Assembly: GCF_000512735.1 (NCBI RefSeq)
Contig: NZ_CP007028.1
Coordinates: forward strand, 1,302,001-1,366,000
Direction: 5' to 3'
DNA from: Thermocrinis ruber
Lineage (GTDB): Bacteria > Aquificota > Aquificia > Aquificales > Aquificaceae
DNA: 64,000 bases
The notes under the pieces were generated by a model, which saw nothing but the letters and a program-made list of their open reading frames with translations, was not told the origin of the DNA and did no database searches. The translations under genes were made by a program, and so were the position numbers. This document shows, one piece after another, positions 44,057 through 54,234 of the stretch. Each line of letters starts with the position of its first letter. The first letter of the stretch is position 1.

Positions 44057-44840
44057 CCAAGAGTGTTCCACAACCCCCAAGTTTGTCCTTTCTGTATCTT
44101 GTGGAAAGGGTAACCTTTATACCCTGAGCCTTTAATGTCAAAAAAGCCCTTTCATATTCCTCTGGAGATGGCGCTTCAAAGTCAGGCTTTGTGGAGTTAT
44201 AGTAAAGAAGCACCGCCCTCAAGCCCAGCTCCTTGACAAGCCTTGAAAACTCCAAAAGTTCTTCCTCTGTGTCGTTTATGCCCTTCATAAGCAAATATGC
44301 TAAGGCAATCTTTTTTCTCCTGCTTGAACTGAGCTCTTTGAGAGAATGTTTCAGTGTACTGATGAGCTTCTCAAGACTTCCTCCATGAGGGATTAGAAGT
44401 TTTCTTTTTTCCTCTCTTACTGTATGCACAGATATGGTTACGCCATTGTGGGGAAGACTAAGTAGCATGGGCAGTTTTTCCGTAGGGAAGCCGGTGGTGT
44501 AGAAGGAAACCTTTAGTCCCTCCTCTTTTAACATCCAGAAGGCTTCTTGGACGTTCGCGTAATTCATCAAAGGCTCCCCAATGCCTGACATAGCTATTCT
44601 CTTTATTGGGAGTCTATCCTTTAAAAGCTTGTATTGGGAGTATATTTCCTCTGCAGAAAGATTTCTCAGTAGCCCCTTTGAACCTGAAAGACAGAAGGGA
44701 CATCCCAACGCACAGCCCACCTGTGTGGAAATGCAGAGGGTGTCTCCCCTGTAAAAAACTGACTCAATTCTTGAGCCATCCTTCAACTCAAACAAAAACA
44801 ATCGGTTTAGTTCACTCTGTAGCTCCAACAGGAGCTTCAT
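44040..44840 (-). CDS. Short RlmN/Cfr-like radical SAM protein
   Basis: 266 residues. It has the radical SAM cluster CALGCPFC (CX3CX2C) after VGCA, then MSGIGEPLMNY (GEP SAM motif), ISVHTVREEKRKLLIPHGG, and the C-terminal LGGCGTL whose Cys matches the methyl-carrying Cys of RlmN. RlmN makes m2A2503 in 23S rRNA and m2A37 in some tRNAs. The N-terminal RNA-binding domain (about 90 residues) is missing: an in-frame TGA at 44852-44850 lies 3 codons before ATG 44840. It may be a lineage-specific RlmN or a paralogue with another substrate. It overlaps the ricT-like gene by 29 bases. Confidence 0.8.
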   Translation of the reverse strand: MKLLLELQSELNRLFLFELKDGSRIESVFYRGDTLCISTQVGCALGCPFCLSGSKGLLRNLSAEEIYSQYKLLKDRLPIKRIAMSGIGEPLMNYANVQEAFWMLKEEGLKVSFYTTGFPTEKLPMLLSLPHNGVTISVHTVREEKRKLLIPHGGSLEKLISTLKHSLKELSSSRRKKIALAYLLMKGINDTEEELLEFSRLVKELGLRAVLLYYNSTKPDFEAPSPEEYERAFLTLKAQGIKVTLSTRYRKDKLGGCGTLLVNRSL

Positions 44841-45678
44841 GGTCTGCGTTCACCCTTCTACAACACGCGGGACACACCCTGCAATGCTCCAAAGCCCTTT
44901 CGTAATGGTTGGGCAGAAGGTCCTTCAAGGGTACCTCAATTTTTTTCCCTTCCCTTTCCAACAGGGCATAACCTCGCAGTGGTTCCACAAAAATTAGGTT
45001 GTATTCGCTTCCCTTGTAGCATATAGAAGTCCCCACATCTGGTAGAATCTCTTTTATCAAGTAGTTTTCCCGCTCGTAGGCTAAACAGCACAAGAGCCTT
45101 CCACAAGGTCCGGTAAATTTGGAGGGAGACAGGGGAAGGTTCTGAAGGTGTATATCGTGCACATAAACGGAATCCAATTTTTCCGCAAACTTTGCACAGC
45201 AAACATCATTACCGCAGTTCCCAAGCCAACCCATCATCTGAACCGCATCCCTGACCCCTATCTGCCTCATCTCTATACGCCTTTTTATTGATTTTGCCAG
45301 ATCCCTCACCAAAGCCCTAAAATCCACCCTTTGTTCTGCGGTATAGTAAAAGAACACCTTGGACCCATCCAAGGGAATGTAGGTTTTTAAGAGTTTCATA
45401 TCCAAGTTATGTTCTTTTATCTTTCTCTTACAGAGTTCATGGAATTCTTTTGCACGCTCTTCGTTTTCTTGAGCTTTCCTTTTATCCTCTTCCGTTGCCT
45501 TTCTTAGAAAGGTCACCTTTGAAGACAGTCCTTCCTTTGAATAGCCGAGAACTTCCACTAACTCTTCTCCCTTTTCAGAACTGACAACCACCAACTCCCC
45601 CCTTTGAACATCCTCCCTAACACCATCCACTTCTATGATCTTCCTAGTGTCCTGATAGCGCGCCTTTATATGAAGCAT
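44812..45678 (-). CDS. ricT: PSP1-domain protein (RicT/YaaT family)
   Basis: 288 residues. The PSP1 C-terminal domain holds many Cys: CGNDVCCAKF and TGPCGRLLCCLAYERENY; a further C-terminal set is EHCRVCPACCRR. In Bacillus, RicT with RicA and RicF binds 4Fe-4S clusters and supports RNase Y-dependent RNA maturation; in other phyla its role is unknown. I chose ATG 45678 with GGGAGGTG upstream; it overlaps holB by 35 bases. The pairing holB-PSP1 is seen widely, for example holB-yaaT in Firmicutes. Confidence 0.85.
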   Translation of the reverse strand: MLHIKARYQDTRKIIEVDGVREDVQRGELVVVSSEKGEELVEVLGYSKEGLSSKVTFLRKATEEDKRKAQENEERAKEFHELCKRKIKEHNLDMKLLKTYIPLDGSKVFFYYTAEQRVDFRALVRDLAKSIKRRIEMRQIGVRDAVQMMGWLGNCGNDVCCAKFAEKLDSVYVHDIHLQNLPLSPSKFTGPCGRLLCCLAYERENYLIKEILPDVGTSICYKGSEYNLIFVEPLRGYALLEREGKKIEVPLKDLLPNHYERALEHCRVCPACCRRVNADHEAPVGATE

Positions 45679-46582
45679 TTTTATCACCTCCCTTTAAATA
45701 AAGATAAAACAATGTGAGCTTTAAGTTAATGCCTTTGCCCAGGTACTCCATGGCAAAGTATACCCTATCAAGCATGAGTTTGTACCTTTCATCCCGCTCT
45801 TGTAGATATTTTTTTTGGATCAAACCCGATAGGATCTTAAGAAATAAGAGCTTATCCTCCGTGCTCCAGTCTTCCAACTTGTTGGCTAATTTAAAGAGAC
45901 TGACCCAATCTAACTGCCAAAACTTCAGTGCGGTTTCCACTATCTCTTTCTTTTCTTTCAAGCTTTCAAGTAAGATAATACTACCCTCCGAAAGCTCCAA
46001 AAGAAGATCATCCTTTATACCTGTCCTTTGGGCAAGCTCCTCTTTTGTAAGGGGTGGAACCTCTAACATAAAACACCTTGACTTTATGGTAGGTAATATG
46101 CTGTTTAGATTATGTGAGACAAGTATAAAGTGGGTGTCTAAGGGAGGCTCTTCTAAAACTTTCAGCAGGGCATTTTGGGCGTAAGGGTTCATGGCGTCTG
46201 CGTTATATATAACAACCACCTTTTTTGGAGAAAGGGCAGGCTTTATATAAACAAAATCTCTAACAGCCCTAATCTGATCAACCTTTATCTCCGTCTTTTC
46301 GGGCTTGAGATAGATAAAGTCCGGGTGGTCCCCTTGAAGATAAACGAACTTATCGTCCTCATATACCTTTAGCTTTTCTTCGGGCTGGGAGAAAAAGTCC
46401 TTCAAAAGACGGCAGGATTCACAGACTCCGCAGGCAGGATACTGGGACTTCAAGCACAACAAAGCCTTGGAGAGCTCAAAGGCAATTTCACGCTTTCCTA
46501 TTCCTTCTTTTCCATAAAAAAGTAAGGCTTGAGGTACCCGTTTTTGATTGAACATTCTTTCCAAAAAGGCTTGCAGTTTCAT
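45644..46582 (-). CDS. holB: DNA polymerase III delta-prime subunit
   Basis: Clamp-loader AAA+ subunit. 312 residues. [24 protein letters not shown] (Walker A-like), zinc module [10 protein letters not shown] with the earlier Cys of [31 protein letters not shown], and SRC arginine-finger motif in TIKSRCFML. The C-terminal collar domain follows. Starts in the folE stop (ATGA) and overlaps the PSP1 gene. Confidence 0.9.
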   Translation of the reverse strand: MKLQAFLERMFNQKRVPQALLFYGKEGIGKREIAFELSKALLCLKSQYPACGVCESCRLLKDFFSQPEEKLKVYEDDKFVYLQGDHPDFIYLKPEKTEIKVDQIRAVRDFVYIKPALSPKKVVVIYNADAMNPYAQNALLKVLEEPPLDTHFILVSHNLNSILPTIKSRCFMLEVPPLTKEELAQRTGIKDDLLLELSEGSIILLESLKEKKEIVETALKFWQLDWVSLFKLANKLEDWSTEDKLLFLKILSGLIQKKYLQERDERYKLMLDRVYFAMEYLGKGINLKLTLFYLYLKGGDKNASYKGALSGH

Positions 46583-47139
46583 TGGTTAGACTTCCCTATT
46601 AGCTTGAGGAACTCCTCCCGCGTGCGCAGGTCAGAGAGGAATATACCCCTAAGGGCTGAAGTAGTTGTAATATGCCCCGGGGACATCACCCCCCTCATGG
46701 ACATGCACAGATGCTCCATTTCCAAGACCACCGCCACACCCTTTGGCTTTAACTGCTCCATCAAAAAGTCTGCGATTTGATTGGTGAGTCTTTCTTGGAC
46801 TTGAGGTCGGAGGGCAAAGGCTCGGACCGTTCGGACAAGCTTTGAAAGACCGCAGACTATACCGTTGGGTATGTACGCTATGTGTGCCTTCCCGAAGAAG
46901 GGCAAGAGGTGATGCTCGCACAAACTGTATATATTTATGTCCTTAACCAAAACCATTTCGTTGTAATCTCCAAACTCCTCAAACAGCTTGAAGTCAAAGG
47001 ACCTTTGGCGGTCAAACTCCTCCCACATGCGGGCCACCCGCTCGGGTGTCTCTTTTAGCCCTTCTCTATCTGGGTCTTCTCCTATTGCCTCCAAAAAGAG
47101 CCTTATGGCTTGCTTTAACTTCTCTTTATCTACAGCCAT
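46579..47139 (-). CDS. folE: GTP cyclohydrolase I
   Basis: Converts GTP to 7,8-dihydroneopterin triphosphate, the first step to folate and queuosine. 186 residues. [21 protein letters not shown] holds the zinc Cys and His; [16 protein letters not shown] and [18 protein letters not shown] complete the active site, with the third zinc Cys in EHLC. It overlaps tkt by 10 bases and holB by 4. Confidence 0.96.
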   Translation of the reverse strand: MAVDKEKLKQAIRLFLEAIGEDPDREGLKETPERVARMWEEFDRQRSFDFKLFEEFGDYNEMVLVKDINIYSLCEHHLLPFFGKAHIAYIPNGIVCGLSKLVRTVRAFALRPQVQERLTNQIADFLMEQLKPKGVAVVLEMEHLCMSMRGVMSPGHITTTSALRGIFLSDLRTREEFLKLIGKSNQ

Positions 47140-49118
47140 TCCTTGATCCTCCTTGCAATTTTTTCGGGGCTAAAGCCAAAGTAGTCCATGAGCACATCAC
47201 CGGGTGCGGACCTTCCAAACTCCTCAAGGGTGATCAAAAGACCATCCATCCCAACAAATTTATGCCAGAGCAATCCTCTTCCCGCTTCCACCGCTACCCG
47301 TTTTTTCACCTCCGGTGCAAGAATATAGTCTTTATACTCCTTTGGCTGGTGTTCAAAGACTTCAAAGGAAAAGACGTTTACCACCCTTACCTTTATGCCC
47401 TCCTTCTCTAAAATCTCCTTTGCCATCAAGGATGGATAAACCTCCGAGCCGGAGGCAAAGACTATCACATCGGGTGTTCCCTCCGTGTCCGCTATCACGT
47501 AGGCTCCCTTCAGTGCAGACCAGTGGGAGGGATATTCTTGGCGGTCTATAAGAGGGACCTTTTGCCTTGTAAGGATTATTGCGGTGGGTCCATCCTTTCT
47601 TTTTAGTGCCATGTGCCAGGCTACGCTAACCTCGTTGGGGTCCGCAGGCCTGAGAACCCAAAGGTTTGGAATGAGCCTCAAGGATGAAAGCTGTTCCACC
47701 GGTTGATGGGTGGGTCCGTCCTCTCCAAGCCCAATGGAATCATGGGTGAAAACATAAATGATCTGCAAGCTGGAGAGGGAAGCTATCCTTATGGAAGGTC
47801 TCATGTAATCGGAGAACACCAAAAAGGTGCCACCGTATGGAATAATACCACCATGGTATGCCATGCCGTTGAGAATGGTCCCCATGGCATGCTCTCTAAC
47901 TCCAAAGTGTAGGTTCCTGCCCTGTGGAAAGTCTCCCTCTCCGTGAAGGTAGGTGTTGTTGGATTCCGAGAGGTCCGCAGAACCTCCAAAGAGAGTGGGA
48001 ATGACCTTTGATATGGACGCCAGGACCTTACCGCTCGCCTGACGGGTTGCCATAGCATCCTTGAACTCGGGCAACAGCTTCCTGTAATCTTCTTCCCAAT
48101 CTTTGTTCAAAGACTTTTCCAGAAGCCTTGCCAACTCTGGATAGCTTTCTCTGTACCTCTCAAAAAGGGTGTTCCACTCCCTTTCCAAAAGCTCACCTTT
48201 TTTTATTTTCTCTTCTCTGTAGCCCCACACCTCCTCGGGGACAAAGAACTCCTCTTCAGGCCATTCAAAGTTTTTCTTGGTTTGCAGGGCTACTTCCTTT
48301 CCAAGGGGTGCGCCGTGGGCACTGGCATCATCCTGCTTTGGAGAGCCATAAGCCAAGTGAGTTCGGACAGATATAAAGGAGGGCTTTTGTTTCTGTTCCA
48401 TCGCCCTCTTTATAGCCTTTTCCAATTCCGCCAAATCGTAGCCGTCCTCCACCTCCTGCACAAACCAGCCCGACGCATCAAACCTCTTTAGCACGTCCTC
48501 CGACCAGGCTAAGGATGTGGGTCCGTCTATGGAAACCTTGTTGTTGTCCCATATAACTATTAGCTTGTTTAATTTCCAGTGTCCCGCCAGCTGGGCAACC
48601 TCGCAGGAGACACCCTCCATAAGATCCCCGTCGCTCACAAGGGCAAAGGTATAGTGGTCTATTATGGGAAAACCTTCCCTGTTGAACTTGTCCGCAAGGA
48701 ATTTTTCTGCCAAAGCCATGCCAACCGCGTTGCCAATGCCCTGTCCGAGGGGTCCAGTAGTTGCTTCTACCCCTGGTGTAAGAAAGCTCTCGGGATGCCC
48801 CGGCGTTCTGCTACCAAGCTGTCTAAAGCCCTTTAGGTCCTCAAGGCTAAGCTCATAACCCATTACAAAGAGCAAAGAGTAGAGCATGGCGCTGGCGTGC
48901 CCTGCGGAGAGTACAAAGCGGTCCCTGTTAAACCACTTGGGGTTCTTTGGGTTAAACCTCAAAAATCTATCGTAGATTATGTAGGGAATGTGGCTTGCCC
49001 CAAGGGGCATACCCGGATGTCCAGACTTTGCCCTCTCCACTTGGTCCAAGCTCAAAAATCTTATAGTGTTTATCAAAAGCCAATCTCTCTCACTTGCGTT
49101 CTTGAAGTAGTTTCGCAT
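47130..49118 (-). CDS. tkt: Transketolase
   Basis: Thiamine-diphosphate enzyme of the pentose phosphate pathway, moving two-carbon units between sugar phosphates. 662 residues, full length. [13 protein letters not shown] and [13 protein letters not shown] at the N-terminus; TPP motif [21 protein letters not shown] to IWDNN; the glutamate region [44 protein letters not shown] at 49131-49126 is 7 bases before ATG, so a leaderless mRNA is likely. Confidence 0.97.
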   Translation of the reverse strand: MRNYFKNASERDWLLINTIRFLSLDQVERAKSGHPGMPLGASHIPYIIYDRFLRFNPKNPKWFNRDRFVLSAGHASAMLYSLLFVMGYELSLEDLKGFRQLGSRTPGHPESFLTPGVEATTGPLGQGIGNAVGMALAEKFLADKFNREGFPIIDHYTFALVSDGDLMEGVSCEVAQLAGHWKLNKLIVIWDNNKVSIDGPTSLAWSEDVLKRFDASGWFVQEVEDGYDLAELEKAIKRAMEQKQKPSFISVRTHLAYGSPKQDDASAHGAPLGKEVALQTKKNFEWPEEEFFVPEEVWGYREEKIKKGELLEREWNTLFERYRESYPELARLLEKSLNKDWEEDYRKLLPEFKDAMATRQASGKVLASISKVIPTLFGGSADLSESNNTYLHGEGDFPQGRNLHFGVREHAMGTILNGMAYHGGIIPYGGTFLVFSDYMRPSIRIASLSSLQIIYVFTHDSIGLGEDGPTHQPVEQLSSLRLIPNLWVLRPADPNEVSVAWHMALKRKDGPTAIILTRQKVPLIDRQEYPSHWSALKGAYVIADTEGTPDVIVFASGSEVYPSLMAKEILEKEGIKVRVVNVFSFEVFEHQPKEYKDYILAPEVKKRVAVEAGRGLLWHKFVGMDGLLITLEEFGRSAPGDVLMDYFGFSPEKIARRIKEWL

Positions 49119-49125
49119 AGATTAG

Positions 49126-49131
49126 ATTATA
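49126..49131 (-). promoter_or_regulatory. -10 box 7 bases before the tkt ATG
   Basis: TATAAT on the minus strand followed by CTAATCT and ATG 49118. No Shine-Dalgarno sequence. No clear -35. Confidence 0.55.
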
Positions 49132-49138
49132 AGGGCTT

Positions 49139-49573
49139 TTAAAGTTCCCTTAAAACAAACTCTTCCAGTTCAAAAAACTTCCTTTCCTCCTCTCCCCCAA
49201 GTTCGTGGTCGTAGCCCAAAAGATGCACCAAGCCGTGCACCAAAAGTCTTTTTATCTCTTCCTCCAAACTGTGGCCAAGCTCCTGCGCCTGCCTTTTGGC
49301 GGTATCCACCGAGATAACAATGTCCCCAAGAATAAGCCAATCCTCCACTTTCTCACCTATGGGAAAGGATAGCACATCGGTGGGTTTGTCTTTGTTTCTG
49401 TAAAGCTTGTTTAACCTTTTTATCTGCGCATCGGAAACTAAGGCAATGCTGAGTTCTACCTTGCTTAAACCAAGAACCTCAAGGGCTCTGCGGGCTATTT
49501 TGCTCAGAAGTTTGCTTTCTACTCCTTTTACCTTTTTCTTGACCAGCACCCTGTTTTTTCTCATACTCTTCAT
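49139..49573 (-). CDS. ybeY: Endoribonuclease YbeY
   Basis: Zinc endoribonuclease for 16S rRNA 3'-end maturation and ribosome quality control. 144 residues. [18 protein letters not shown] is the substrate-side block, and [15 protein letters not shown] carries the HX3HX5H zinc site. The start is uncertain: ATG 49573 or ATG 49564, both far inside the phoH reading frame, giving an overlap of 86-95 bases. No Shine-Dalgarno sequence precedes either ATG. Confidence 0.93.
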   Translation of the reverse strand: MKSMRKNRVLVKKKVKGVESKLLSKIARRALEVLGLSKVELSIALVSDAQIKRLNKLYRNKDKPTDVLSFPIGEKVEDWLILGDIVISVDTAKRQAQELGHSLEEEIKRLLVHGLVHLLGYDHELGGEEERKFFELEEFVLREL

Positions 49574-50510
49574 AAGCCTTTATGATCCTTGCCACTATGG
49601 GGTGTCTCACTACATCCTCTCGTCCAAATTGGACAAAACCTATGCCTTCAACACCTTTGAGGACCTTTATTGCCTCCACCAAACCGGATTCTTCCTTTCT
49701 GGGTAGGTCTATCTGAGTTATGTCGCCCGTGATCACCACCTTGGAGCCAAAGCCGATCCTTGTTAAAAACATCTTCATCTGTTCCCGGGTGGAGTTTTGG
49801 GCCTCATCCAGGATTATAAAGGCGTCGTTTAGGGTCCTACCTCTCATGAAGGCTAAGGGGGCGATCTCTATAATGTTCTTTTCCAACATGTAGGCGGTTT
49901 TATCATATCCCACCATATCATACAGTGCGTCGTAAAGGGGGCGAAGGTATGGGTCCACCTTTTCCGCTATGGTGCCCGGAAGGTAGCCCAACTTTTCTCC
50001 TGCTTCTACCGCCGGTCTTGTTAGTATGATCTTGCTTATTTTGTTTTCCTTCATGAGGGCAAGGGCCATGGCTACCGCCAGGTAGGTTTTCCCCGTGCCC
50101 GCTGGACCTATACCAAAGACAATATCCTTTTCCCTTATTTCCCTTACGTATATCCTTTGGTTTTCTGTCTTTGGCACTATAGCCTTTTTTCTGTAAGTTA
50201 CTAACACCACCTCCTCTGCGTCGGGACTTACAACCTCTGTAGTGCCCTTTACGAAAGCCTTTGCCCTCTCTCTTACCTCTTCACTGCTTAGGGGACCCTT
50301 AGCAAACTCCTTTAGAATTTCCCTTATAAACCTGCTCATATTTTGGACCTTTTCCTCCTCTCCCCTTATACGTATTTCGGTACCTCTTGCGAGGACTTTA
50401 ACGCCAAAGAGTTGGGAAAAAAGCTTTAGGTTCTCGTCGCCCCTTCCTACTATGGCATAAAACCTTTCGTCAAGGTCTCCGAGGTCTATGATCTCCTCTA
50501 CCTTCTCCAT
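49479..50510 (-). CDS. phoH: PhoH-family ATPase
   Basis: 343 residues. N-terminal KH-like region (about 1-95), then the PhoH ATPase: [19 protein letters not shown] (Walker A), [38 protein letters not shown] (Walker B), [13 protein letters not shown]. PhoH (YbeZ) works with YbeY in 16S rRNA maturation, and the two are neighbours here. The C-terminal tail of about 30 residues is Lys/Gln/Ser rich and is encoded by the region that also encodes the YbeY N-terminus. Confidence 0.92.
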   Translation of the reverse strand: MEKVEEIIDLGDLDERFYAIVGRGDENLKLFSQLFGVKVLARGTEIRIRGEEEKVQNMSRFIREILKEFAKGPLSSEEVRERAKAFVKGTTEVVSPDAEEVVLVTYRKKAIVPKTENQRIYVREIREKDIVFGIGPAGTGKTYLAVAMALALMKENKISKIILTRPAVEAGEKLGYLPGTIAEKVDPYLRPLYDALYDMVGYDKTAYMLEKNIIEIAPLAFMRGRTLNDAFIILDEAQNSTREQMKMFLTRIGFGSKVVITGDITQIDLPRKEESGLVEAIKVLKGVEGIGFVQFGREDVVRHPIVARIIKAYEEYEKKQGAGQEKGKRSRKQTSEQNSPQSP

Positions 50511-50530
50511 CTAACTCAACGTTTAATTAA

Positions 50531-50538
50531 AATATAAA
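50531..50538. promoter_or_regulatory. Overlapping divergent -10 boxes of phoH and pyrB
   Basis: AATATAAA holds TATATT on the minus strand (50536-50531), 20 bases before the phoH ATG, and TATAAA on the plus strand (50533-50538), 6 bases before TTG 50545 and 15 before ATG 50554 of pyrB. Confidence 0.4.
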
Positions 50539-50553
50539 ACGCCTTTGGAAAAA

Positions 50554-51444
50554 ATGCAAGCGAGGCACCTTATAAGCACCAAAGACCTAAGCACAGAGGA
50601 AATTCAAGAGTTATACTCCCTCTTTCGTAGCTTTAAGGGAGGTAGGAGAGAAAAGTTAAAGGGAAGGGCTGTTCTTTTCTTTTTGGAAGCTTCTACCCGC
50701 ACTCGCCTGTCCTTTGAAGTTGCCCTCAGAGAACTTGGCATGGAAACCCACCATGTGGGAAGAGGAGAATCAGCCATAGAAAAAGGTGAATCCTTCAAGG
50801 ACACTATCAAAGTTCTCTCCGCCTTGGGCTTTAGGCTGTTGGTCTTTAGAGTGCCCTTTGTTCTATTTCCATACGAACCTTACCTTAAGGAAGGCATAAG
50901 CCTTATAAACGCAGGGGACGGCACCCATCAGCATCCCACCCAGGGGCTAATAGACCTATTTACCGCCCTTGAGCATTATCCCTCCTTGGAGGGGCTGAAA
51001 GTTCTCTTTGTGGGAGATATACTCCACAGTAGGGTTTTTAGGTCCTCTGGGGAGCTTTTTAGCAGGTTTTATGCCCAGCTTGGAGTTTGCGGTCCTGCCA
51101 CCCTTATCCCTTCTGACCTTTCACCCTTTGGAGATGTGAAAGTTTTTGACAGTGTGGATGAGGGCATAGAGTGGGCGGATTTTGTGGTATACCTTAGGTT
51201 GCAGGAGGAGAGGTTCAAAGAGAGCTATGTGCCCTCAAAAGAGAGCTACTTTCTGCAGTTTGGTTTAACAAAGGAACGCTACAAAAAGCTAAAGGGCTAC
51301 TTCATGCATCCGGGACCGGTAAATCTGTATGTGGATGTAGACCCAGAGGTGCTCTATGGGGAAAAATCTTTGGTTTTAAAACAGGTGCAGAACGGACCCT
51401 TTGTTCGGATGGCTGTGATCTACAACCTTCTTAAGGATCAGTAG
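50554..51444 (+). CDS. pyrB: Aspartate carbamoyltransferase catalytic subunit
   Basis: Joins carbamoyl phosphate and aspartate in pyrimidine synthesis. 296 residues from ATG 50554; a TTG at 50545 would add MEK and would be leaderless. Carbamoyl-phosphate loop FLEASTRTRLSFEVALRELG; GDGTHQHPTQGLIDLFTAL; LFVGDILHSRVFRSSGEL; C-terminal FMHPGPVN. No pyrI regulatory subunit is adjacent. The 3' end overlaps the convergent MFS gene by 69 bases. Confidence 0.95.
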   Translation: MQARHLISTKDLSTEEIQELYSLFRSFKGGRREKLKGRAVLFFLEASTRTRLSFEVALRELGMETHHVGRGESAIEKGESFKDTIKVLSALGFRLLVFRVPFVLFPYEPYLKEGISLINAGDGTHQHPTQGLIDLFTALEHYPSLEGLKVLFVGDILHSRVFRSSGELFSRFYAQLGVCGPATLIPSDLSPFGDVKVFDSVDEGIEWADFVVYLRLQEERFKESYVPSKESYFLQFGLTKERYKKLKGYFMHPGPVNLYVDVDPEVLYGEKSLVLKQVQNGPFVRMAVIYNLLKDQ

Positions 51445-52554
51445 GGATAAAAGTTGAAAACCGATTGAAAAGACCGCCAAAAGGACGGGCAGGATTTCAT
51501 ACAGACGCCCCATCACAGAGGCACCCAAAAAGACGGACAATCCAAAGAAAAGATGAAATATACCGTAAGCCCTTCCCCTGAAGGAAGGTGTGGAAAGTTT
51601 TGCAACGCCCGAGCGCACAACGGATTCATGCATACCAAGCTGAACTCCCCACAGCAATGTTCCAGCTATGAAGAGGGTTTCACTGCCAGAGAAGATAAAG
51701 TAGGGATAGATTGCGGTGATAACAACACCAAGGGCTAAAGCCTTAAAGCCAATCCTGTCAAAGAGACAGCCAAAAAGGAGGGCGGAAAAGCCATCCATGA
51801 GCATGGCAAGAGCAAAGAGAAAGGGAGGTAAGGCGTCGGACAAGCCTAGATGAACTTTACCATGATAGGTGATCAATGTAATGGGCACAAATGAGAGCCC
51901 AAGCAGGGAGGAAAAGGCTACATAGTGCCAAAAGCCGGGATGGGTTCCTTTGCTTTTTTCTTTGGAGTCTTCAGCGGTTTTTACATTTCCTTGATGATAT
52001 CTTTTTGAAAGAAAGAGAACAAAAAGGGCTAAGAGGGCGCTTGGCAGAAGGCTTGCAAAGGCTAAGCGGTAATTGTTGGTAAAGTAGTAAAGTACCGCGG
52101 ACACAAAGAGAGGACCCCAAAAGGCACCAACCTGGTCTAAAAACTCGTGGATGCCAAAACCTTTGCCATGCCCAACCCTTTCGGTAGCCTGAGAAAGTAA
52201 AGCATCCCGAGAGGGAGTTCTGAGGGCTTTTCCAAAGCGTTCAAGAATCATCAAGGCACCAGCCCATTGCCAGTTTGGCACCAAAGCAAGGAGTGGCACA
52301 GAAAGGAGGTTCATAGCATAACCCAAAAATACAAAAGCCCAAGGTTTTTTCAGCTTGTCCGAGAGATAACCAGAAACTAACCTTAGCACATATCCCGCCA
52401 GTTCAGAAAGTCCTGAGAGAAAGCCTATAACGAAGGGAGAAGCGGAAAGTAAAGCCAAATATGGTCCAAGAATGCTTCTGCCACCTTCGTAGGTAAAGTC
52501 AGAAAGCAGGCTAACCACACCCATCAAGAGGATAAAGATGTAAGAACTAGCCAA
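51376..52554 (-). CDS. Major facilitator superfamily transporter
   Basis: 392 residues with about 11-12 hydrophobic segments. N-terminal half: SLLSDFTYEGGRSILGPYLA, GLSELAGYVLRLVSGYLSDKLKKPW (the loop 2-3 motif with DK), ERFGKALRTPSRDALLS. Central charged loop of about 25 residues. C-terminal half: ALLFGCLFDRIGFKAL and a GRAYGIFHLFFG helix. The substrate cannot be predicted. Its last 69 bases are antisense to pyrB, and its start overlaps the next gene by 8. Confidence 0.82.
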   Translation of the reverse strand: MASSYIFILLMGVVSLLSDFTYEGGRSILGPYLALLSASPFVIGFLSGLSELAGYVLRLVSGYLSDKLKKPWAFVFLGYAMNLLSVPLLALVPNWQWAGALMILERFGKALRTPSRDALLSQATERVGHGKGFGIHEFLDQVGAFWGPLFVSAVLYYFTNNYRLAFASLLPSALLALFVLFLSKRYHQGNVKTAEDSKEKSKGTHPGFWHYVAFSSLLGLSFVPITLITYHGKVHLGLSDALPPFLFALAMLMDGFSALLFGCLFDRIGFKALALGVVITAIYPYFIFSGSETLFIAGTLLWGVQLGMHESVVRSGVAKLSTPSFRGRAYGIFHLFFGLSVFLGASVMGRLYEILPVLLAVFSIGFQLLSLLILKKVVDHSHPNKGSVLHLF

Positions 52555-52801
52555 TGTCCAACTCCTCCGAGGATACCTCTCCCAGAATTTCCAGTTCTGG
52601 TATGTGCCTTTTTATGTAATTGAGGACTTCCAAGGTCCTTTCGTAAGTATCGGGTGTGGCAATAACATAGACTAAATCCTTTTTCTTTTCCTTTGTTCGG
52701 ACTACCGCGTTTCTTCCAGAACCGTCCATAAGGGCGGTGAACAGTCCTATTTTTGGAACGGGTAGCTTAAGAAGGATTATCCTCGCCTTTATCTCTCTCA
52801 T
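52547..52801 (-). CDS. Small conserved protein, DUF4911-like
   Basis: 84 residues, function unknown. The pattern ARIILLKLPVPKIGLFTALMDG, then VYVIATPDTYERTLEVLNYI reminds me of DUF4911 small proteins, with a beta-alpha-beta outline and no catalytic motif. It starts 35 bases inside dnaX and runs into the MFS gene, so it is probably translated with dnaX. A role in replication is only suggested by position. Confidence 0.6.
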   Translation of the reverse strand: MREIKARIILLKLPVPKIGLFTALMDGSGRNAVVRTKEKKKDLVYVIATPDTYERTLEVLNYIKRHIPELEILGEVSSEELDIG

Positions 52802-54224
52802 ATTTGAGGATCTTGGCGTTGAAGAGGGTTTTTGTCTTTCTTACAAACTCCGGAAGATCCTCTTTATCTTCCTCTTTTTCCTCCACCACAAAATCAAGGA
52901 AGGGAAACTTCACCTTTAGCTTTTCTATTTCCAAAGCCTTTGCATCCTCTTTGCTCACCTTTAGGATGAGCTTTCCTTCTTTCTCCTCGTAGGGAAGTCT
53001 TCTTAACCTTTCAAAGTCAATTTTGCTAAGGTTTTTCTGAAGAACATCCCAAGGGTTTTCCTTCTGCGGTTCTTCTTGCTTTTCCTCCTTCTTTTCCTCC
53101 TTGGGAGCCTCTTTGCTTGAGCTTCCCAGTCCTTTTATAAGTTCCTCTATGGAAAGGATGTCTTTGACTAAGGCACTTTTGATGATGGCTATCTGGCATG
53201 CCCTAAAGAGGTCCTTGGTCCTTGCCTCTACCCTCACTTGGCTAACCAATTTTTCAAGATATAGCAAAGCGTTCAGGTTTGCGGAAACTTCTCTGTGAAA
53301 ATCTTCCACATGCATTAGTTTTTCTGGGTTCTTTAGGCTTTTGTAAAGAACAAGCGTCCTTATTTCCTCCTCCACACTCTCCCAAAACCTTGATAGGTTG
53401 TAGCCCTTTTCCCTTATCTGGTTTAAAAACTCAAGGGCGGAGTCCACATCGCCGGAGAGTAGCATCTTTATAAAATCCCTTACCTTTCCCTGAGAGAGAA
53501 TACCCAAAAACTCCTCTATTATTTCTTCCTTTACCTTTCCCTCTCCAAAGGTGGCACTTTGGTCTAGCAAGGACACCGCATCCCTCATCCCTCCATCGCT
53601 TACCTTGGCGATGGTATACAGGGCTTGCTCTTCATATTCTATGTTTTCCCTTTCGCATATAAACTTAAGATACTTTACGATATCCTCTTCTCTGAGCCTG
53701 CTAAAGATGATCCTCTGACAACGGGAAAGTATGGTGGGAAGTATTTTGTCATACTCGGTGGTGCACAGGATAAAGACCGTTCTGGGAGGAGGCTCCTCAA
53801 GGGTTTTCAAAAGGGCATTAAAAGCCTCCTTTGTTAGCATATGTGCCTCGTCCAGAATGTAGACCTTGTACTTTCCCTTTATGGGTGTGTAAGAGACTGC
53901 ATCCCTCAGGGCCCTTATATCGTCTATTCCTCTGTTGGATGCAGCGTCTATTTCTATAAGGTCTGGAAAATTTCCCTTTTCAATGGCGACGCAGTTTTCA
54001 CACTCACCGCAAGGTTCTCCATCAATGGGTCTCAGGCAGTTTATTGCCCTTGTTAATATACGCGCTACGGTGGTTTTGCCCGTTCCTCTGGGACCAGCAA
54101 AGAGGTAGGCGTGGGAGAGCCTGCCAAGCCTTACCGCGTTGAGCAAAACCCTTTTGGCGGTCTCCTGTCCTACAAGCTCTGAGAACTTCCGAGGTCTATA
54201 CTTTCTGGCAAAGGGAATATACAT
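52767..54224 (-). CDS. dnaX: DNA polymerase III subunit gamma/tau
   Basis: Clamp-loader ATPase. 485 residues. It begins ARKYRPRKFSELVGQETAKRVL; Walker A GPRGTGKTTVAR; zinc module with CLRP and CGECENC; Walker B VYILDEAHMLTKEAFNALLKTLEEPPPRT; sensor and SRC motif LSRCQRIIF. The C-terminal region (about 370-485) is Lys/Glu rich and then a short folded tail, shorter than E. coli tau. I see no A-rich slip site for making gamma. TATAAT at 54240-54235 is 10 bases before ATG. Confidence 0.95.
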   Translation of the reverse strand: MYIPFARKYRPRKFSELVGQETAKRVLLNAVRLGRLSHAYLFAGPRGTGKTTVARILTRAINCLRPIDGEPCGECENCVAIEKGNFPDLIEIDAASNRGIDDIRALRDAVSYTPIKGKYKVYILDEAHMLTKEAFNALLKTLEEPPPRTVFILCTTEYDKILPTILSRCQRIIFSRLREEDIVKYLKFICERENIEYEEQALYTIAKVSDGGMRDAVSLLDQSATFGEGKVKEEIIEEFLGILSQGKVRDFIKMLLSGDVDSALEFLNQIREKGYNLSRFWESVEEEIRTLVLYKSLKNPEKLMHVEDFHREVSANLNALLYLEKLVSQVRVEARTKDLFRACQIAIIKSALVKDILSIEELIKGLGSSSKEAPKEEKKEEKQEEPQKENPWDVLQKNLSKIDFERLRRLPYEEKEGKLILKVSKEDAKALEIEKLKVKFPFLDFVVEEKEEDKEDLPEFVRKTKTLFNAKILKYERDKGEDNPS

Positions 54225-54234
54225 CAGAAAGTTA

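Noticed and set aside
52767-54224. Programmed frameshift in dnaX
   Set aside because: No run of A residues long enough for slippage is visible on the coding strand, so gamma production by this route is not supported.
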